Shown here piece after piece: positions 1 to 10,060 of a stretch of DNA of 52,680 nt (position 1 is its first letter; each line of letters opens with the position of its first letter). This stretch comes from Deltaproteobacteria bacterium UBA5756. GTDB lineage: Bacteria; Desulfobacterota; Syntrophorhabdia; Syntrophorhabdales; Syntrophorhabdaceae. The position numbers were made by a program, and so were the translations under genes. The stretch covers positions 24,029-76,708 of the forward strand of contig DIFE01000042.1 in assembly GCA_002418985.1 (NCBI GenBank), given 5' to 3'. The notes under the pieces were generated by a model that was given only the letters and a program-made list of their open reading frames with translations, was not told the origin of the DNA and searched no databases.

Positions 1-208
1 AGAATTGCGTCCAGATCCCTAGAAAGACGGGATCAGGCCGCATTTTGCACGCCTTCGGCGGGCTTCACCCTATGGATGTTCGTAAAGTGTTCCCTTGTTC
101 TTGTGAGGCGGGTTCTTTGTCTTCCTCGTTATGCTCTCTGTTATGCCTCCAGCGAACCCCCAGAGGGGGTGAAGCGGGCGTGAGACAAGTTTTTGTTTTT
201 TCCCGCCG

Positions 209-3200
209 TTACGGCCTGTCCAGTACTTCCCGGATTTTCGTAAGCAGGGTCGCCGGGGTGATTGGTTTTCCCAGGAAGTCGTATTTCTTGTTCGCCACGC
301 CTTTTTCTTCGAGGATGTCGTCGGTATATCCGCTTGTATAGATGACCTTTATTGAGGGATCGAGTGTGCGTATGGCATCGAAGACCTCTTTGCCGTTCAT
401 TTTCGGCATGACCACATCGAGGATGACGAGGGAAATAGCGCCCTTGTGTTCCCGGAAAGTTTCAACGGCCATCGAACCGTCCGTTGCCGCGAGGACCGTG
501 TAGCCATGGTCCTCGAGGACGCTCACCGAGAGCTTGCACAGGTCGGCGTTGTCTTCCGCAATAAGGATTGTCTCGGTACCGCCTGATATCCGGGCAGGTG
601 CTTCTTCGTCCGCCGGTTCGAGCCACACGAGAGGAAGGTACACGGAGAAGACGCTTCCTTCGCCCGGCCGGCTTCTGACATCGATATAGCCGTTGTGCTG
701 GTTGACGATGCCGTAGACGATGGCAAGACCGAGGCCCGTTCCCCTTCCCACGCCTTTGGTAGTAAAGAAAGGTTCGAATATCTTCTCCAGTATCTTCCTG
801 TCCATGCCGATCCCGGTATCGGAAATGATGATCACTGCGTATTCTCCCGGCTTGCCGTAACCCTGGGAGGCGATGAAATCACTGCCGACAGTGACGCGCT
901 CGGTGGCGATCGTCAGCTTCCCGCCACGGGGCATGGCATCGCGGGCATTCGTGACAAGATTCATGATGACCTGATCGAGTTGTCCGGGGTCGGCCAGGGC
1001 GATAAGCCGTTCACTGCTTCTTTCGATCCTGAACTCCACGTCTTCCGGTATGAGGCGTTCCAGGAGGCGATGGACCTTTTCAATAGTGTCGTTTATCGCG
1101 ACCGGCCTGAGGTTGATTACCTGCTTCCTGCTGAAAGCCAGCAGGCTCCGGGTGAGCGCCGCCGCCTTCTCCGATGACGTCAGTATGTGCGAAGCATAGG
1201 CAAAAAGCGGGTTGTCTTTGTCCATTTTCATCTGAAGAAGGCTTGCGTATCCCATGATGGCACTGAGGAGGTTATTGAAGTCGTGCGCCACACCCCCGGC
1301 AAGGGTGCCTACGGCCTCCATTTTCTGAGATTGAAGGAGTTGTGATTCAAGATGCTTGCGCTCCGTGACGTCGCGGGCGATGCCGCACAGGCCCGCTATT
1401 TCGCCGGCGCCATTTCTCAAGGGAGCCTTGATTGTATGAAAGATACGGTCCATGTCGCGTATCGGCCGTGCCAGTTCTTCTTCGATAGTCTCCCCGTGGA
1501 GCACCCGGCTGTCGATTTGTCCGATATGTCCGGCCATGTTTGGGGGGAAGAGATCCCGGTCCGACCCGCCCACTATCTTTTCCACCGGAATGCCGAAAAG
1601 CTCCGACATGGCCCGATTGACCACCACGTAACGAAGGCCCTTGTCCTTGATGAATATCGTATCCTTTGCACTGTCAAGGATCGCTCTCAATCGCGCCTCG
1701 GAGATACTCAAGGCCTCCTGGGCGGTCTTTTGCTTCAAAAGTCTCACCATACCCTGCGCCATGAGAGTTACCTGATTGATATCTGTTTCAGTATACCCTT
1801 CTTCCTTGTTGCCCACTCCCACGACGGCGACGATCTTCTCCCCATCGAAGACGGGCACCCCAAGGTGACGCTTTACCTTTACATGGCCTTCCGGGTAGCC
1901 TCTTCGGGACACGTCCGGTGCATCATAATCATTCGTTATCACGGGCCTGCGCCGCCGCACGGAATCCCCCCAGATACCCGTAGTCTCCAGAGGATAGTCT
2001 ATGGGTTTGTTTCCGATCATGCAGTCTTCCATGGCTTTTCTGGACCACGAATGCATGGTGAGAACCGATTCATCTTCGTTGAGAAAGGCAAGATAACCCA
2101 GGGTACTGCCCGTGAGCCGGATGGATTCTTCGAGAGTGAAATCGGTTATCTCGGCAAGGGGCCGATTTGCCATCTGATTGATCTTAAGCAGGGCTTCGGT
2201 TCTGGATTCATCGAGGCGAAGCCTCTCTTCCGTCTTCTTATGCTCGGTAATATCCCGAATGAAGGCGCAAATGTATTCGAATTCATTGTATGAAAGACAG
2301 CTTAAACTCGCCTCTACGGGGAATACTGTGCCGTCCTTTTTCCGATGCGTCGACTCGAACTGGCCGGAGCCTTTTTCGACAATACCCCGCCAGAATTGGG
2401 ACCATCCGGATGCGGTGTAATCGGCGCCGATCTCCTGGATCGTCATTGAGAGTAGTTCCTGGCGGTCGTAGCCCGTGGAGAGGCACGCGCTGTCATTGGC
2501 GTAGGCGATTCGGCCCAGACTGTCGATCCAGTAGACGCTGTCGCCGGCGCGGTCAACGGAAAACTGGGTGAACTTCAGGGCGTTTTCGGCGAGTTTCAGC
2601 CGGGTTATGTCGGAAGCGGTGTAGATATAGGCGTGACTGTCGGCGGGGGATACCTGGAGCAGGATGTCGCGCACTTCCCCGTCCTTCTTGACCCACTTTG
2701 TTCCCACCTGCCCATCGCGGTAGAGCTCCTCACCAATCCGTTCATACGCGCCGTCATCCTGATACAGGATGCGGCTGTGTCTACCGGTAAGCTCGTCGAC
2801 GGTGTATCCTGTGATATCGCACATTGCTTCGTTCACCCACTCGAAGACCCTGTCCCGTACACGGCCGATGCCGATGGGAGAGGCAGCAAGGATGGCCCTC
2901 AGCGACTGCTCCGATTCAATGATCTGGTGTTCCGCTTTTTTGCGCTCCGTTATGTCTTGAAGGACACACATCAGGTAGTCGGGCGAACCATTTTCGTTAA
3001 GGACACAATGGGTTGAGATGATGACATCGATGATACCTCCATCTTTTCTGCGATACCGTTTTTCCCGCGTACTGACGAATGTGTGGATATCCTTCAGGAA
3101 CGATCGGTAAGCTTTCAGCTCTGAAGGCAGATCCTCGGCGGGAGTTAGGTCGTGCCACCTCATCCGCAGGAGTTCCTCCCGTGAAAAACCCACCATATCA

Positions 3201-4900
3201 CAAAACTTGTCATTGACTTCAAGCCATTGTCCTTCCGGTGCTACTATGCAGACACCGATGAGGGGTACTTCGAAGTACCTGCGGAATCGTTCTTCGCTCT
3301 TCCTCAGGGACTCCTCCGCCTTTTTTCTTTCCGTGATGTCGACGATCATGCCCCTGAAGCCGGCGAGGTGTCCCTCTTTCATGATCCTTGCGACATGGAT
3401 GATGACAGGGAAGGTAGTGCCGTCCTTTCTCACAGCGTTGTACTCATTGCCTGCAGACTGCCTGCCTTCGGCTATCTTCCGCAGGTTTGTCTTCAGTATC
3501 GGGATTTCCTCGGTGCCGAAGAGGGAAAGGTACTCGATGCCTTCCAACAGGTCCTGCTCATCATAGTCGAATATCTCGAAGGCCTGTTTGTTGGCAAAGG
3601 TGATCGTCCCTTTTTCATCCATCTCAAAGATGACCTGGGGCATAAATTCGGCGAGGTCCCGGAACCTTTTTTCGCGCTCGCGAAGCTCTGTGTCGGCATT
3701 CCTCAGCTGTGTTATATCGAGGAGGACCCCGCGGAAACCTGCAAGCCTGTCGTTTCTAAAGAATGCGGTTGTGTAGATGATTGCCGGGAAGGCAGTGCCG
3801 TCCTTTCTTTGTACCGTGTATTCATGTCCTGTTGCATGTTTTTCGCCGGCAATGATCTTTATGAGGTTCTCCCGTAAGGTGTCCCGTTCAGATTCGGGGA
3901 GAAGATCCGTGGCCTTGATATTGCCTTTTTGCAGGTCTTCCGCGGTGTAGCCGAAGAGTTCCAGACCCCTCTTATTGGCAAAGGTAACCATTCCGTCGGC
4001 GTTCTGCTCAAAAATGATCTGAGGGGAGAGCTCGGCAATGTCCCGGAACTTCCGTTTGCTTTCTCTAAGCTTTTCCTCGGCCTTTTTTCTCTGTGTTATG
4101 TCGACGATGATCCCCCGCCAGCCCGTGAATGTAAGGCCTTTCATGATGCGGGCCACGTGGGCAATTACAGGGAACAAACTGCCGTCCTTTCTGATTGCGG
4201 TATACTCGGTGCCAGTCGAGGATTTTCCCCGGGCTATCTCCTCAAGCACCTTCCTGACCCGCGGAAGGTCCCCGGGGTGGATGAGATCGACTGCGCTTAT
4301 ACCGGCCTTGAAATCCGCAGGGCTGTATCCGTATATTTCATAAGCCTGTTTGTTGGCGAAGGTCACCGTGTAGCCGGCGTCCATCTCGAAGATGACCTGC
4401 GGTGTAAACTCGGCGATATCACGGAAGCGCCGTTCGCTTTCGCGAAGCCTTTTTTCGACTTGTTTTCTCTCTGCGATTTCTTTCTTCAGTGCCTGAAAAG
4501 TCTCCGTAGGTTTTTGCCCCGCTGTTTCGGGGGTCTCCTGGGCGGTCGAGACGCTCTTCAGACGGGCCTGGCGGAAAAGGGCCCATAAGAATCTTGTCTC
4601 TTCGGCGTCGAACTGCCATTCCAAGACCAGCTCTTCCATGACGGCGATCATATCGGGAAGATCGCCGGAGCACTCTGTGATTGCATCCTTATGGGCATCG
4701 ATGGAACTCAGGAACCTCCCGGGATCTCTCGTTTCCATGCTTTCGGCCATCGCCTCAAAAAGACCGCGGGCCATGGCGGCATACGTATCGGCGTTTTCAG
4801 GATGCCCTTGTGTTATTTTCTGCAGGCGTTCAATGCATTGTCCGGCGATTATCGCGAGGCTTTCACGAAGAGATGGTGCCAGGTCTCTCATAAATACCAC
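209..4900 (-). CDS. Multi-PAS/GAF hybrid sensor histidine kinase with C-terminal receiver domain
   Basis: This 1563-residue protein has no obvious membrane segment, so it is probably a cytoplasmic sensor. In order I read a helical N-terminal region (1-130), a coiled linker, PAS domains at about 155-275, 283-400, 410-525, 535-655, 663-770 and 775-890, a GAF domain (900-1060), a seventh PAS (1066-1185), HisKA with phospho-acceptor His1206 in GGVAHDFNN, HATPase_c with N box NLVTNARDA (1314-1322) and DTGIGM, and a receiver with Asp1495 (LVILDVVMP) and Lys1545. The linkers ending DITxRKKAE are typical PAS/PAC ends. PAS1-3 are nearly copies of each other. The GTG start at 4900 overlaps the stop of a leader ORF (TAGTG); an ATG nine bases further in (4891) is the alternative. 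No cognate regulator gene lies beside it, so its output and ligand cannot be told. Confidence 0.93.
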   Translation of the reverse strand: MVFMRDLAPSLRESLAIIAGQCIERLQKITQGHPENADTYAAMARGLFEAMAESMETRDPGRFLSSIDAHKDAITECSGDLPDMIAVMEELVLEWQFDAEETRFLWALFRQARLKSVSTAQETPETAGQKPTETFQALKKEIAERKQVEKRLRESERRFRDIAEFTPQVIFEMDAGYTVTFANKQAYEIYGYSPADFKAGISAVDLIHPGDLPRVRKVLEEIARGKSSTGTEYTAIRKDGSLFPVIAHVARIMKGLTFTGWRGIIVDITQRKKAEEKLRESKRKFRDIAELSPQIIFEQNADGMVTFANKRGLELFGYTAEDLQKGNIKATDLLPESERDTLRENLIKIIAGEKHATGHEYTVQRKDGTAFPAIIYTTAFFRNDRLAGFRGVLLDITQLRNADTELREREKRFRDLAEFMPQVIFEMDEKGTITFANKQAFEIFDYDEQDLLEGIEYLSLFGTEEIPILKTNLRKIAEGRQSAGNEYNAVRKDGTTFPVIIHVARIMKEGHLAGFRGMIVDITERKKAEESLRKSEERFRRYFEVPLIGVCIVAPEGQWLEVNDKFCDMVGFSREELLRMRWHDLTPAEDLPSELKAYRSFLKDIHTFVSTREKRYRRKDGGIIDVIISTHCVLNENGSPDYLMCVLQDITERKKAEHQIIESEQSLRAILAASPIGIGRVRDRVFEWVNEAMCDITGYTVDELTGRHSRILYQDDGAYERIGEELYRDGQVGTKWVKKDGEVRDILLQVSPADSHAYIYTASDITRLKLAENALKFTQFSVDRAGDSVYWIDSLGRIAYANDSACLSTGYDRQELLSMTIQEIGADYTASGWSQFWRGIVEKGSGQFESTHRKKDGTVFPVEASLSCLSYNEFEYICAFIRDITEHKKTEERLRLDESRTEALLKINQMANRPLAEITDFTLEESIRLTGSTLGYLAFLNEDESVLTMHSWSRKAMEDCMIGNKPIDYPLETTGIWGDSVRRRRPVITNDYDAPDVSRRGYPEGHVKVKRHLGVPVFDGEKIVAVVGVGNKEEGYTETDINQVTLMAQGMVRLLKQKTAQEALSISEARLRAILDSAKDTIFIKDKGLRYVVVNRAMSELFGIPVEKIVGGSDRDLFPPNMAGHIGQIDSRVLHGETIEEELARPIRDMDRIFHTIKAPLRNGAGEIAGLCGIARDVTERKHLESQLLQSQKMEAVGTLAGGVAHDFNNLLSAIMGYASLLQMKMDKDNPLFAYASHILTSSEKAAALTRSLLAFSRKQVINLRPVAINDTIEKVHRLLERLIPEDVEFRIERSSERLIALADPGQLDQVIMNLVTNARDAMPRGGKLTIATERVTVGSDFIASQGYGKPGEYAVIIISDTGIGMDRKILEKIFEPFFTTKGVGRGTGLGLAIVYGIVNQHNGYIDVRSRPGEGSVFSVYLPLVWLEPADEEAPARISGGTETILIAEDNADLCKLSVSVLEDHGYTVLAATDGSMAVETFREHKGAISLVILDVVMPKMNGKEVFDAIRTLDPSIKVIYTSGYTDDILEEKGVANKKYDFLGKPITPATLLTKIREVLDRP

Positions 4901-4968
4901 TAGTGCTCTGGATGGAAAAGGTTGATCGGCAGCGATGATATTGACAGAAAATCATTCATGATTGTCAT
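4900..4968 (-). CDS. 22-residue leader ORF translationally coupled to the histidine kinase
   Basis: A short frame starts with ATG at 4968 and has a strong Shine-Dalgarno AGGAGG (4982-4977) eight bases before it. It encodes a peptide beginning MTIMNDFLS and ending FHPEH. Its TAG stop shares one base with the kinase GTG start (TAGTG). The kinase start itself has no good ribosome site, so ribosomes reaching the end of this ORF probably re-initiate on the kinase. I recognise no family. It could be a regulatory leader or only a ribosome-loading device. Confidence 0.5.
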   Translation of the reverse strand: MTIMNDFLSISSLPINLFHPEH

Positions 4969-5083
4969 ACGCACTTCCTCCTGGATGTAAACGCAAAGCT
5001 GCTTAAGTGTTATCGACGAATCCTTGAAATCGTTTAACAATAGCACAACGAAAGGAAAGAGGAAATAGCGAAGGGGAGTGAAG

Positions 5084-5126
5084 AAAAAATAGGTCCTATA
5101 AGGCATATTCGACCTATAGGACCTAT
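5084..5126 (-). terminator. Rho-independent terminator of ppdK
   Basis: A perfect 12-bp inverted repeat, ATAGGTCCTATA at 5089-5100 and TATAGGACCTAT at 5115-5126, has a 14-nt loop and is followed on the minus strand by a T-run (5089-5084). It lies 21 bases past the ppdK stop and ends the glyQ-glyS-ppdK operon before the kinase unit. Confidence 0.8.
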
Positions 5127-5147
5127 CAAGAAACCAACCGGGTGATG

Positions 5148-7928
5148 CTATTTCTTCTTCGTCGCCTTCGCGGGTTTGGCCTGTTTCTCTTTTATCGCTG
5201 CGCGAGCGGCGGCCAGTTTTGCTATGGTAACGCGGTAAGGGGAGCAGCTTACGTAGTCGAGGCCTGTCCTGTGACAGAACTCGACTGAATTCGGTTCGCC
5301 GCCATGTTCACCGCAGATGCCCACCTTGAGGTTCTTGCGGACACCCCTGCCCAGCGCGACTCCGATCTCCATGAGCCTGCCCACGCCGCCTTCGTCGATC
5401 CTCTGGAAGGGGTCGAAGGCGTAGATCTCTTTTTTCACGTAGTCGCTCAAAAATTTGCCTGCGTCGTCGCGGCTCATGCCGAGGGTCATCTGGGTGAGGT
5501 CGTTTGTTCCGAAAGAGAAGAACTGCGCCTCTTCTGCAATCTCGTCGGCTGTGATGGCCGCGCGGGGTATCTCGATCATGGTGCCGATCATGTAGTCGAT
5601 CTTCACCTTGTTCTTTTTAAGGATCTCGTTTGCGATCTCCTCGACGATCGCCTTCTGGAGCTTCAGCTCGTTCACGTTGCCCACAAGAGGTATCATCACC
5701 TCGGGTTTTACGTTGGTACCTTTCTTCCTGACCTCGCAGGCGGCCTCGAAGATTGCCCGGACCTGCATTTCGGTGATCTCGGGGAATACGATGCCAAGCC
5801 GGCACCCGCGGTGGCCGAGCATGGGGTTCGCCTCGTGGAGGCTCTCTACCTTGGCAAGGACCTTTTCGTAGGGGATACCCATCTGTTTTGCAAGTTCCCT
5901 CATCTCTTTTTCGGTGTGGGGGAGGAACTCGTGGAGGGGCGGGTCCAGGGTCCTGATGGTCACAGGGAGGCCCTTCATGACTGTAAAGAGCCCAACGAAG
6001 TCCTTCTTCTGGATGGGCAGCAGTTTGGCCAGTGCCTTCCTTCTTCCGGCTTCGTCGTCGGCGATGATCATCTCCCGGACGGCGTCGATGCGGTTGCCCT
6101 CGAAGAACATGTGCTCTGTTCTGCAAAGACCGATGCCCTCAGCGCCGAAGGAGACGGCCACCGCCGCCTGATCGGGCTGGTCGGCATTCGTCCTGATGCC
6201 AAGCCTGCGCGCCTCGTCGGCCCACTTCATGAGGAGGGCGAAATCCTGGTAGATCTGTGACTTCGCAGGTTTCAATGTTTTGTCTATCATCACCTGGAGC
6301 ACTTCGGAGGGCTTTGTCTTGATCTGACCCGCGAAAACCTCTCCCGTCGTGCCGTCGATGGATACGTATTCGCCTTCCTTGATGGTCTTTCCGTTGACCC
6401 TTATGAGTTTCTTTGCATAGTCGATATCGAGATCTCCGCATCCCGCCACGCAGACTTTTCCCATCTGTCTTGCCACGAGGGCCGCATGGCTCGTCATGCC
6501 GCCCCGGGAGGTGAGGATGCCCTGGGAGGCGTTCATGCCGCGGATGTCCTCGGGGGATGTATCGATGCGGACGAGGATGACCTCTTCCTTTCGGGCAGCC
6601 CAGGCCTCGGCGTCCTGCGCGTTGAAGACGATCTTGCCGGCAGCCGCTCCGGGGCCTGCGTTGAGGCCTTTCGACACCAGGTTGCCGGCCTTCAGGGCCT
6701 TTGCCTTTTCACTGGGATCGAAGATGGGGCGCAGGAGCTGGTTGAGCTGGTCCGGTTCGACCCTCATCAAAGCCTCTTCCTTCGTAATGAGCTTTTCCTT
6801 GACCATGTCCACGGCGATCTTGAATGCCGCGAAGGCGGTCCGCTTGCCCGTCCTTGTCTGGAGCATCCAGAGTTTCTTGTTCTGGATCGTGAATTCCACG
6901 TCCTGCATGTCACGATAGTTCTTTTCCAGGGTTGCCCTGATCTTGATGACCTCTTTATAAATGGAAGGCCACACTTCTTCGAGTGACTTGACGGATTTGT
7001 CGGTTTTCTGTTTCTTGTTGATGGGAAGGGGTGTCCTGATGCCTGCGACGACGTCCTCGCCCTGGGCGTTAATGAGATATTCACCGTAGAATTCGTTGTC
7101 ACCCGTTGAGGGGTTTCTCGTGAAGGCGACGCCCGTTCCGCAGTCCTCGCCCATGTTGCCGAAGACCATGCTCTGGACGTTTACCGCGGTTCCCCAGTCT
7201 GCGGAAATATCGTTGAGTTCGCGGTATGCGACTGCCCTGTCGGTGTTCCATGATTTAAAGACAGCGCCGATGGAACCCCAGAGCTGTTCCAGGGGATCCT
7301 CGGGGAAGTTCACGCCGAGCCTCTGCTTGATCGCCTTTTTGAACTCTTTCACGAGGTCTTTCAGGTCGTCGACGGTCAGGTCCGTATCGAATTTCGTCTT
7401 TCTGGCTTTTTTCTTCTTGTCGATGATAACCTCGAAGGGATCGTGCTCTCCTTCGTGTTCCGGTTTGAGGCCGAGTACGACGTCTCCGTACATCTGCACG
7501 AAGCGGCGGTAGCAGTCATAGGCAAAGCGCGGGTTTCCCGTGAGTTTTGCAAGGCCCTCGACGGTCTTTTCATTGAGACCCAGGTTGAGTACCGTGTCCA
7601 TCATACCGGGCATGCTGACCCTGGCCCCGGACCGGACAGAAAAGAGAAGAGGATTTTTCGGGTCGCCGAATTTTGCGCCCATGATCTTCTCCACCTTCTT
7701 GATGTTGTCGATCACTTCTTTTTCAAGCCCTTTGGGCAATTTCATATGGGCCTTGTAGAAGAGGGTGCAGACTTCCGTGGTGATGGTGAATCCCGGAGGT
7801 ACCGGTATGCCGAGGTTCACCATATCGGCGAGGCCGGCGCCTTTTCCGCCCAGAAGGTTCTTAAGCTTGAGGTTGCCTTCAGCTTTTTTGCCGCCGAAGA
7901 AGTAGACGAATTTATTACTTTTTGCCAT
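5148..7928 (-). CDS. ppdK: Pyruvate, phosphate dikinase
   Basis: This 926-residue cytoplasmic enzyme interconverts pyruvate + ATP + Pi and phosphoenolpyruvate + AMP + PPi. The length fits the bacterial PPDK family. The N-terminal nucleotide-binding domain carries GGKGAGLADM. The swivelling phosphohistidine domain has GGMTSHAALVARQMG, with the catalytic His at about residue 481. The C-terminal PEP/pyruvate TIM barrel has CGEHGGEP with the catalytic Cys at about 872. The C-terminal tail is lysine-rich. A strong ribosome site (AAGGAGG) precedes the ATG. It starts nine bases after glyS, so it is the last gene of a glyQ-glyS-ppdK operon. In anaerobes PPDK works reversibly in gluconeogenesis or PPi-linked glycolysis; which direction applies here cannot be seen. 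Confidence 0.98.
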   Translation of the reverse strand: MAKSNKFVYFFGGKKAEGNLKLKNLLGGKGAGLADMVNLGIPVPPGFTITTEVCTLFYKAHMKLPKGLEKEVIDNIKKVEKIMGAKFGDPKNPLLFSVRSGARVSMPGMMDTVLNLGLNEKTVEGLAKLTGNPRFAYDCYRRFVQMYGDVVLGLKPEHEGEHDPFEVIIDKKKKARKTKFDTDLTVDDLKDLVKEFKKAIKQRLGVNFPEDPLEQLWGSIGAVFKSWNTDRAVAYRELNDISADWGTAVNVQSMVFGNMGEDCGTGVAFTRNPSTGDNEFYGEYLINAQGEDVVAGIRTPLPINKKQKTDKSVKSLEEVWPSIYKEVIKIRATLEKNYRDMQDVEFTIQNKKLWMLQTRTGKRTAFAAFKIAVDMVKEKLITKEEALMRVEPDQLNQLLRPIFDPSEKAKALKAGNLVSKGLNAGPGAAAGKIVFNAQDAEAWAARKEEVILVRIDTSPEDIRGMNASQGILTSRGGMTSHAALVARQMGKVCVAGCGDLDIDYAKKLIRVNGKTIKEGEYVSIDGTTGEVFAGQIKTKPSEVLQVMIDKTLKPAKSQIYQDFALLMKWADEARRLGIRTNADQPDQAAVAVSFGAEGIGLCRTEHMFFEGNRIDAVREMIIADDEAGRRKALAKLLPIQKKDFVGLFTVMKGLPVTIRTLDPPLHEFLPHTEKEMRELAKQMGIPYEKVLAKVESLHEANPMLGHRGCRLGIVFPEITEMQVRAIFEAACEVRKKGTNVKPEVMIPLVGNVNELKLQKAIVEEIANEILKKNKVKIDYMIGTMIEIPRAAITADEIAEEAQFFSFGTNDLTQMTLGMSRDDAGKFLSDYVKKEIYAFDPFQRIDEGGVGRLMEIGVALGRGVRKNLKVGICGEHGGEPNSVEFCHRTGLDYVSCSPYRVTIAKLAAARAAIKEKQAKPAKATKKK

Positions 7929-7937
7929 GATTCCTCC

Positions 7938-10013
7938 TTATTCGAAGCGTATCTTTGAAAAATCAGCAAAGGTCAAGAACATGTTCTTGATATGCGTGAG
8001 CAGTGCCAGCCTGTTTGTCTTGACGGCCTCGTCCTTGTCCATGACGAAGACCTTGTCGAAAAAGTTGTCTATGGTTTCCTTGAAACCGACGAGGACGGCA
8101 AGCGCCTCATCGTAACGGCGCTTTCCCATGAGGTCGAAGAAGATGCCCTTTTTCGATTCGTAGAGACTGAAGAGATTTTTTTCCTCGTCAAGGACGAGAA
8201 GGGCGGGGTCGATGGCCGTGTCCCCGCTCAATTGTTTCGTGATGTTGAAGACGCGCCTGAAACCGACCATAAGCCGCTGGAAATCCTGCATCGATCTTTG
8301 TGTTTCCAGTGAGACGAGGCGGAGATACCCGTCGTATATGTCCAGGGCCACCAGGGGGAGGACGCTTTCAACAAAATCCTGGTTGTGGTTCTCTTCCAAC
8401 ATGGAATATTTCAATCGCGTGGCTATAAATTCCGTGAGTGAGGCCCTGACATCTTCATAGGGTAGTCTCTTCGCTATATGTCCTCCCGCCTCAAAGGCCT
8501 TTTCGATGAGCGCCTCAAGCGGCAGATGGAGTTCCCTGTCAATGATTGTCTTTATGATGCCCAGCGATTGCCTTCTCAGGGCATAGGGATCGAGGTTTCC
8601 TGTGGGCGTGATCCCGACGGAGAAAAAGGAGACAATGGAATCTATCTTGTCGGCGATCCCCGCTATCGAACCCGTGGACGTGCGGGGCAGGCTGCCGTTT
8701 CCCCCCGTGGGGAGGTAGTGTTCCTCGATTGCCTGGGCCACCTCGTCATCCTCGCCTTCGATCCGGGCGTAGATCCTGCCCATTGTCCCCTGCAATTCGG
8801 GAAACTCGCCGACCATGTGCGTCACGAGGTCCGTCTTCATGAGGGGTATGAGTCTGTCAAGTTTCTGTGCAACGGCAGGGTCGATGGTGGAAGCGAGGTA
8901 TCCGGCGATCGCCTTTACACGCTCCATCTTGTCTTTGACCGTGCCCAGCTTGACATGGAAGACGATGGAGGCAAGGCGCTCGTAACGGTCTGCCAGCTTC
9001 ACCTTGCGGTCTTCATTGAAAAAAAATCCCGCGTCGGCAAGGCGGGCACGGAGGACCTTTTCATTTCCCCGTATCACGTTTGCGTCATCCTTCGGGATCG
9101 TATTTGCGAAGAATATGAACCAGGGCATGAGGCGCCCAGAATTGTCCTCGATGGGAATATAGCGCTGGTGGCTCTTCATGACATTGACGAGGACCTCTTT
9201 CGGGATGTCGAGATATATCTCGTCAAATGAACCTTTTAACGGATAGGGACATTCGGTGATATAAAGGATTTCCCTGACTAGGTCTTCGTCTCTGACCGCC
9301 CTTCCACCTGTTTCTGTCTCGACGCGGGCGATACCATTGCGTATGATCTCCATCCTCTCGTCTTCATTCACTATGACGTGGTTCTTTCTGAGCGTGTCTG
9401 CATATTCGAGGGGATGGTGGATTTTAACCGGGCCCGGTGAGAGGAAACGGTGGCACCAGGTTATCGGGGCGCTTGTGACATCGGCCACCGAAAAATCCAC
9501 GGCGGTGCCGCCGAACAGACAAAGGATCCACTGGATCGGCCGTGCGTATTCAAAACTTCCCGTCCCCCAGTGCATCTTTTTCTGAAAGGGGATTCGGGAG
9601 ATGATATCGGGAAGAAGCGAACGAAGCATCTCCACCGTGGTTATGCCTTTCTCCAGTTTTTCCACTGTTATGAATTCAACTCCGTCCTTGATGCCCTTCG
9701 TGAGGTCCGTGACCTCGACACCCTGCGATTTCGCAAAACCGAGGGCTGCCTTCGTGGGATTTCCAGATTCATCCCATGCACGGTTGGAAGGGGGCCCGAA
9801 CTTGATGGTTACCGTCTGTTCCTGTTTTTCCGCGACGTTCTGAACGAAGAGCGCCATCCGTCGCGGTGCTGCCTGTACGTTTATGTCGCCGAAAGCGATC
9901 CGTGCGTGCGTGAAGGCTTCGCGGATGAGGCTTGAAAGCCCCTCTTTGGCGGGTTCAAGAAAACGCGCGGGGATTTCCTCCGTGCCGATCTCTAACAGCA
10001 GAAATTCGCTCAT
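7938..10013 (-). CDS. glyS: Glycyl-tRNA synthetase beta subunit
   Basis: This is the tRNA-binding beta chain of the bacterial alpha2beta2 glycyl-tRNA synthetase, about 691 residues. The start LLLEIGTEEIPARFL is the family's N-terminal signature, and VSFFSVGITPTGNLDPYALRRQ lies in the conserved HD-like core; the C-terminal anticodon-binding region follows. I chose ATG 10013, which gives the usual MSEFLLLEIG start and has AAGGGA upstream. A longer frame begins at 10064 and would overlap the glyQ stop as ATGA, but its extra 17 residues do not look like the family. It lies between glyQ and ppdK. Confidence 0.96.
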   Translation of the reverse strand: MSEFLLLEIGTEEIPARFLEPAKEGLSSLIREAFTHARIAFGDINVQAAPRRMALFVQNVAEKQEQTVTIKFGPPSNRAWDESGNPTKAALGFAKSQGVEVTDLTKGIKDGVEFITVEKLEKGITTVEMLRSLLPDIISRIPFQKKMHWGTGSFEYARPIQWILCLFGGTAVDFSVADVTSAPITWCHRFLSPGPVKIHHPLEYADTLRKNHVIVNEDERMEIIRNGIARVETETGGRAVRDEDLVREILYITECPYPLKGSFDEIYLDIPKEVLVNVMKSHQRYIPIEDNSGRLMPWFIFFANTIPKDDANVIRGNEKVLRARLADAGFFFNEDRKVKLADRYERLASIVFHVKLGTVKDKMERVKAIAGYLASTIDPAVAQKLDRLIPLMKTDLVTHMVGEFPELQGTMGRIYARIEGEDDEVAQAIEEHYLPTGGNGSLPRTSTGSIAGIADKIDSIVSFFSVGITPTGNLDPYALRRQSLGIIKTIIDRELHLPLEALIEKAFEAGGHIAKRLPYEDVRASLTEFIATRLKYSMLEENHNQDFVESVLPLVALDIYDGYLRLVSLETQRSMQDFQRLMVGFRRVFNITKQLSGDTAIDPALLVLDEEKNLFSLYESKKGIFFDLMGKRRYDEALAVLVGFKETIDNFFDKVFVMDKDEAVKTNRLALLTHIKNMFLTFADFSKIRFE

Positions 10014-10060
10014 GATTTTATTTCCCTTCCCATGATCCCCGCTGCCCCGCACGGGGTATG

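Noticed and set aside
155..172. Small inverted repeat ACCCCC-AGA-GGGGGT after the kinase gene
   Set aside because: Short stem with no T-run on the minus strand; too weak to call a terminator. Nothing else is seen in 1-208.
1352..2293. 313-codon open frame antisense to the histidine kinase
   Set aside because: Shadow of the kinase; no ribosome site.
5304..6260. 318-codon open frame antisense to ppdK
   Set aside because: Antisense shadow of ppdK; no start signal.
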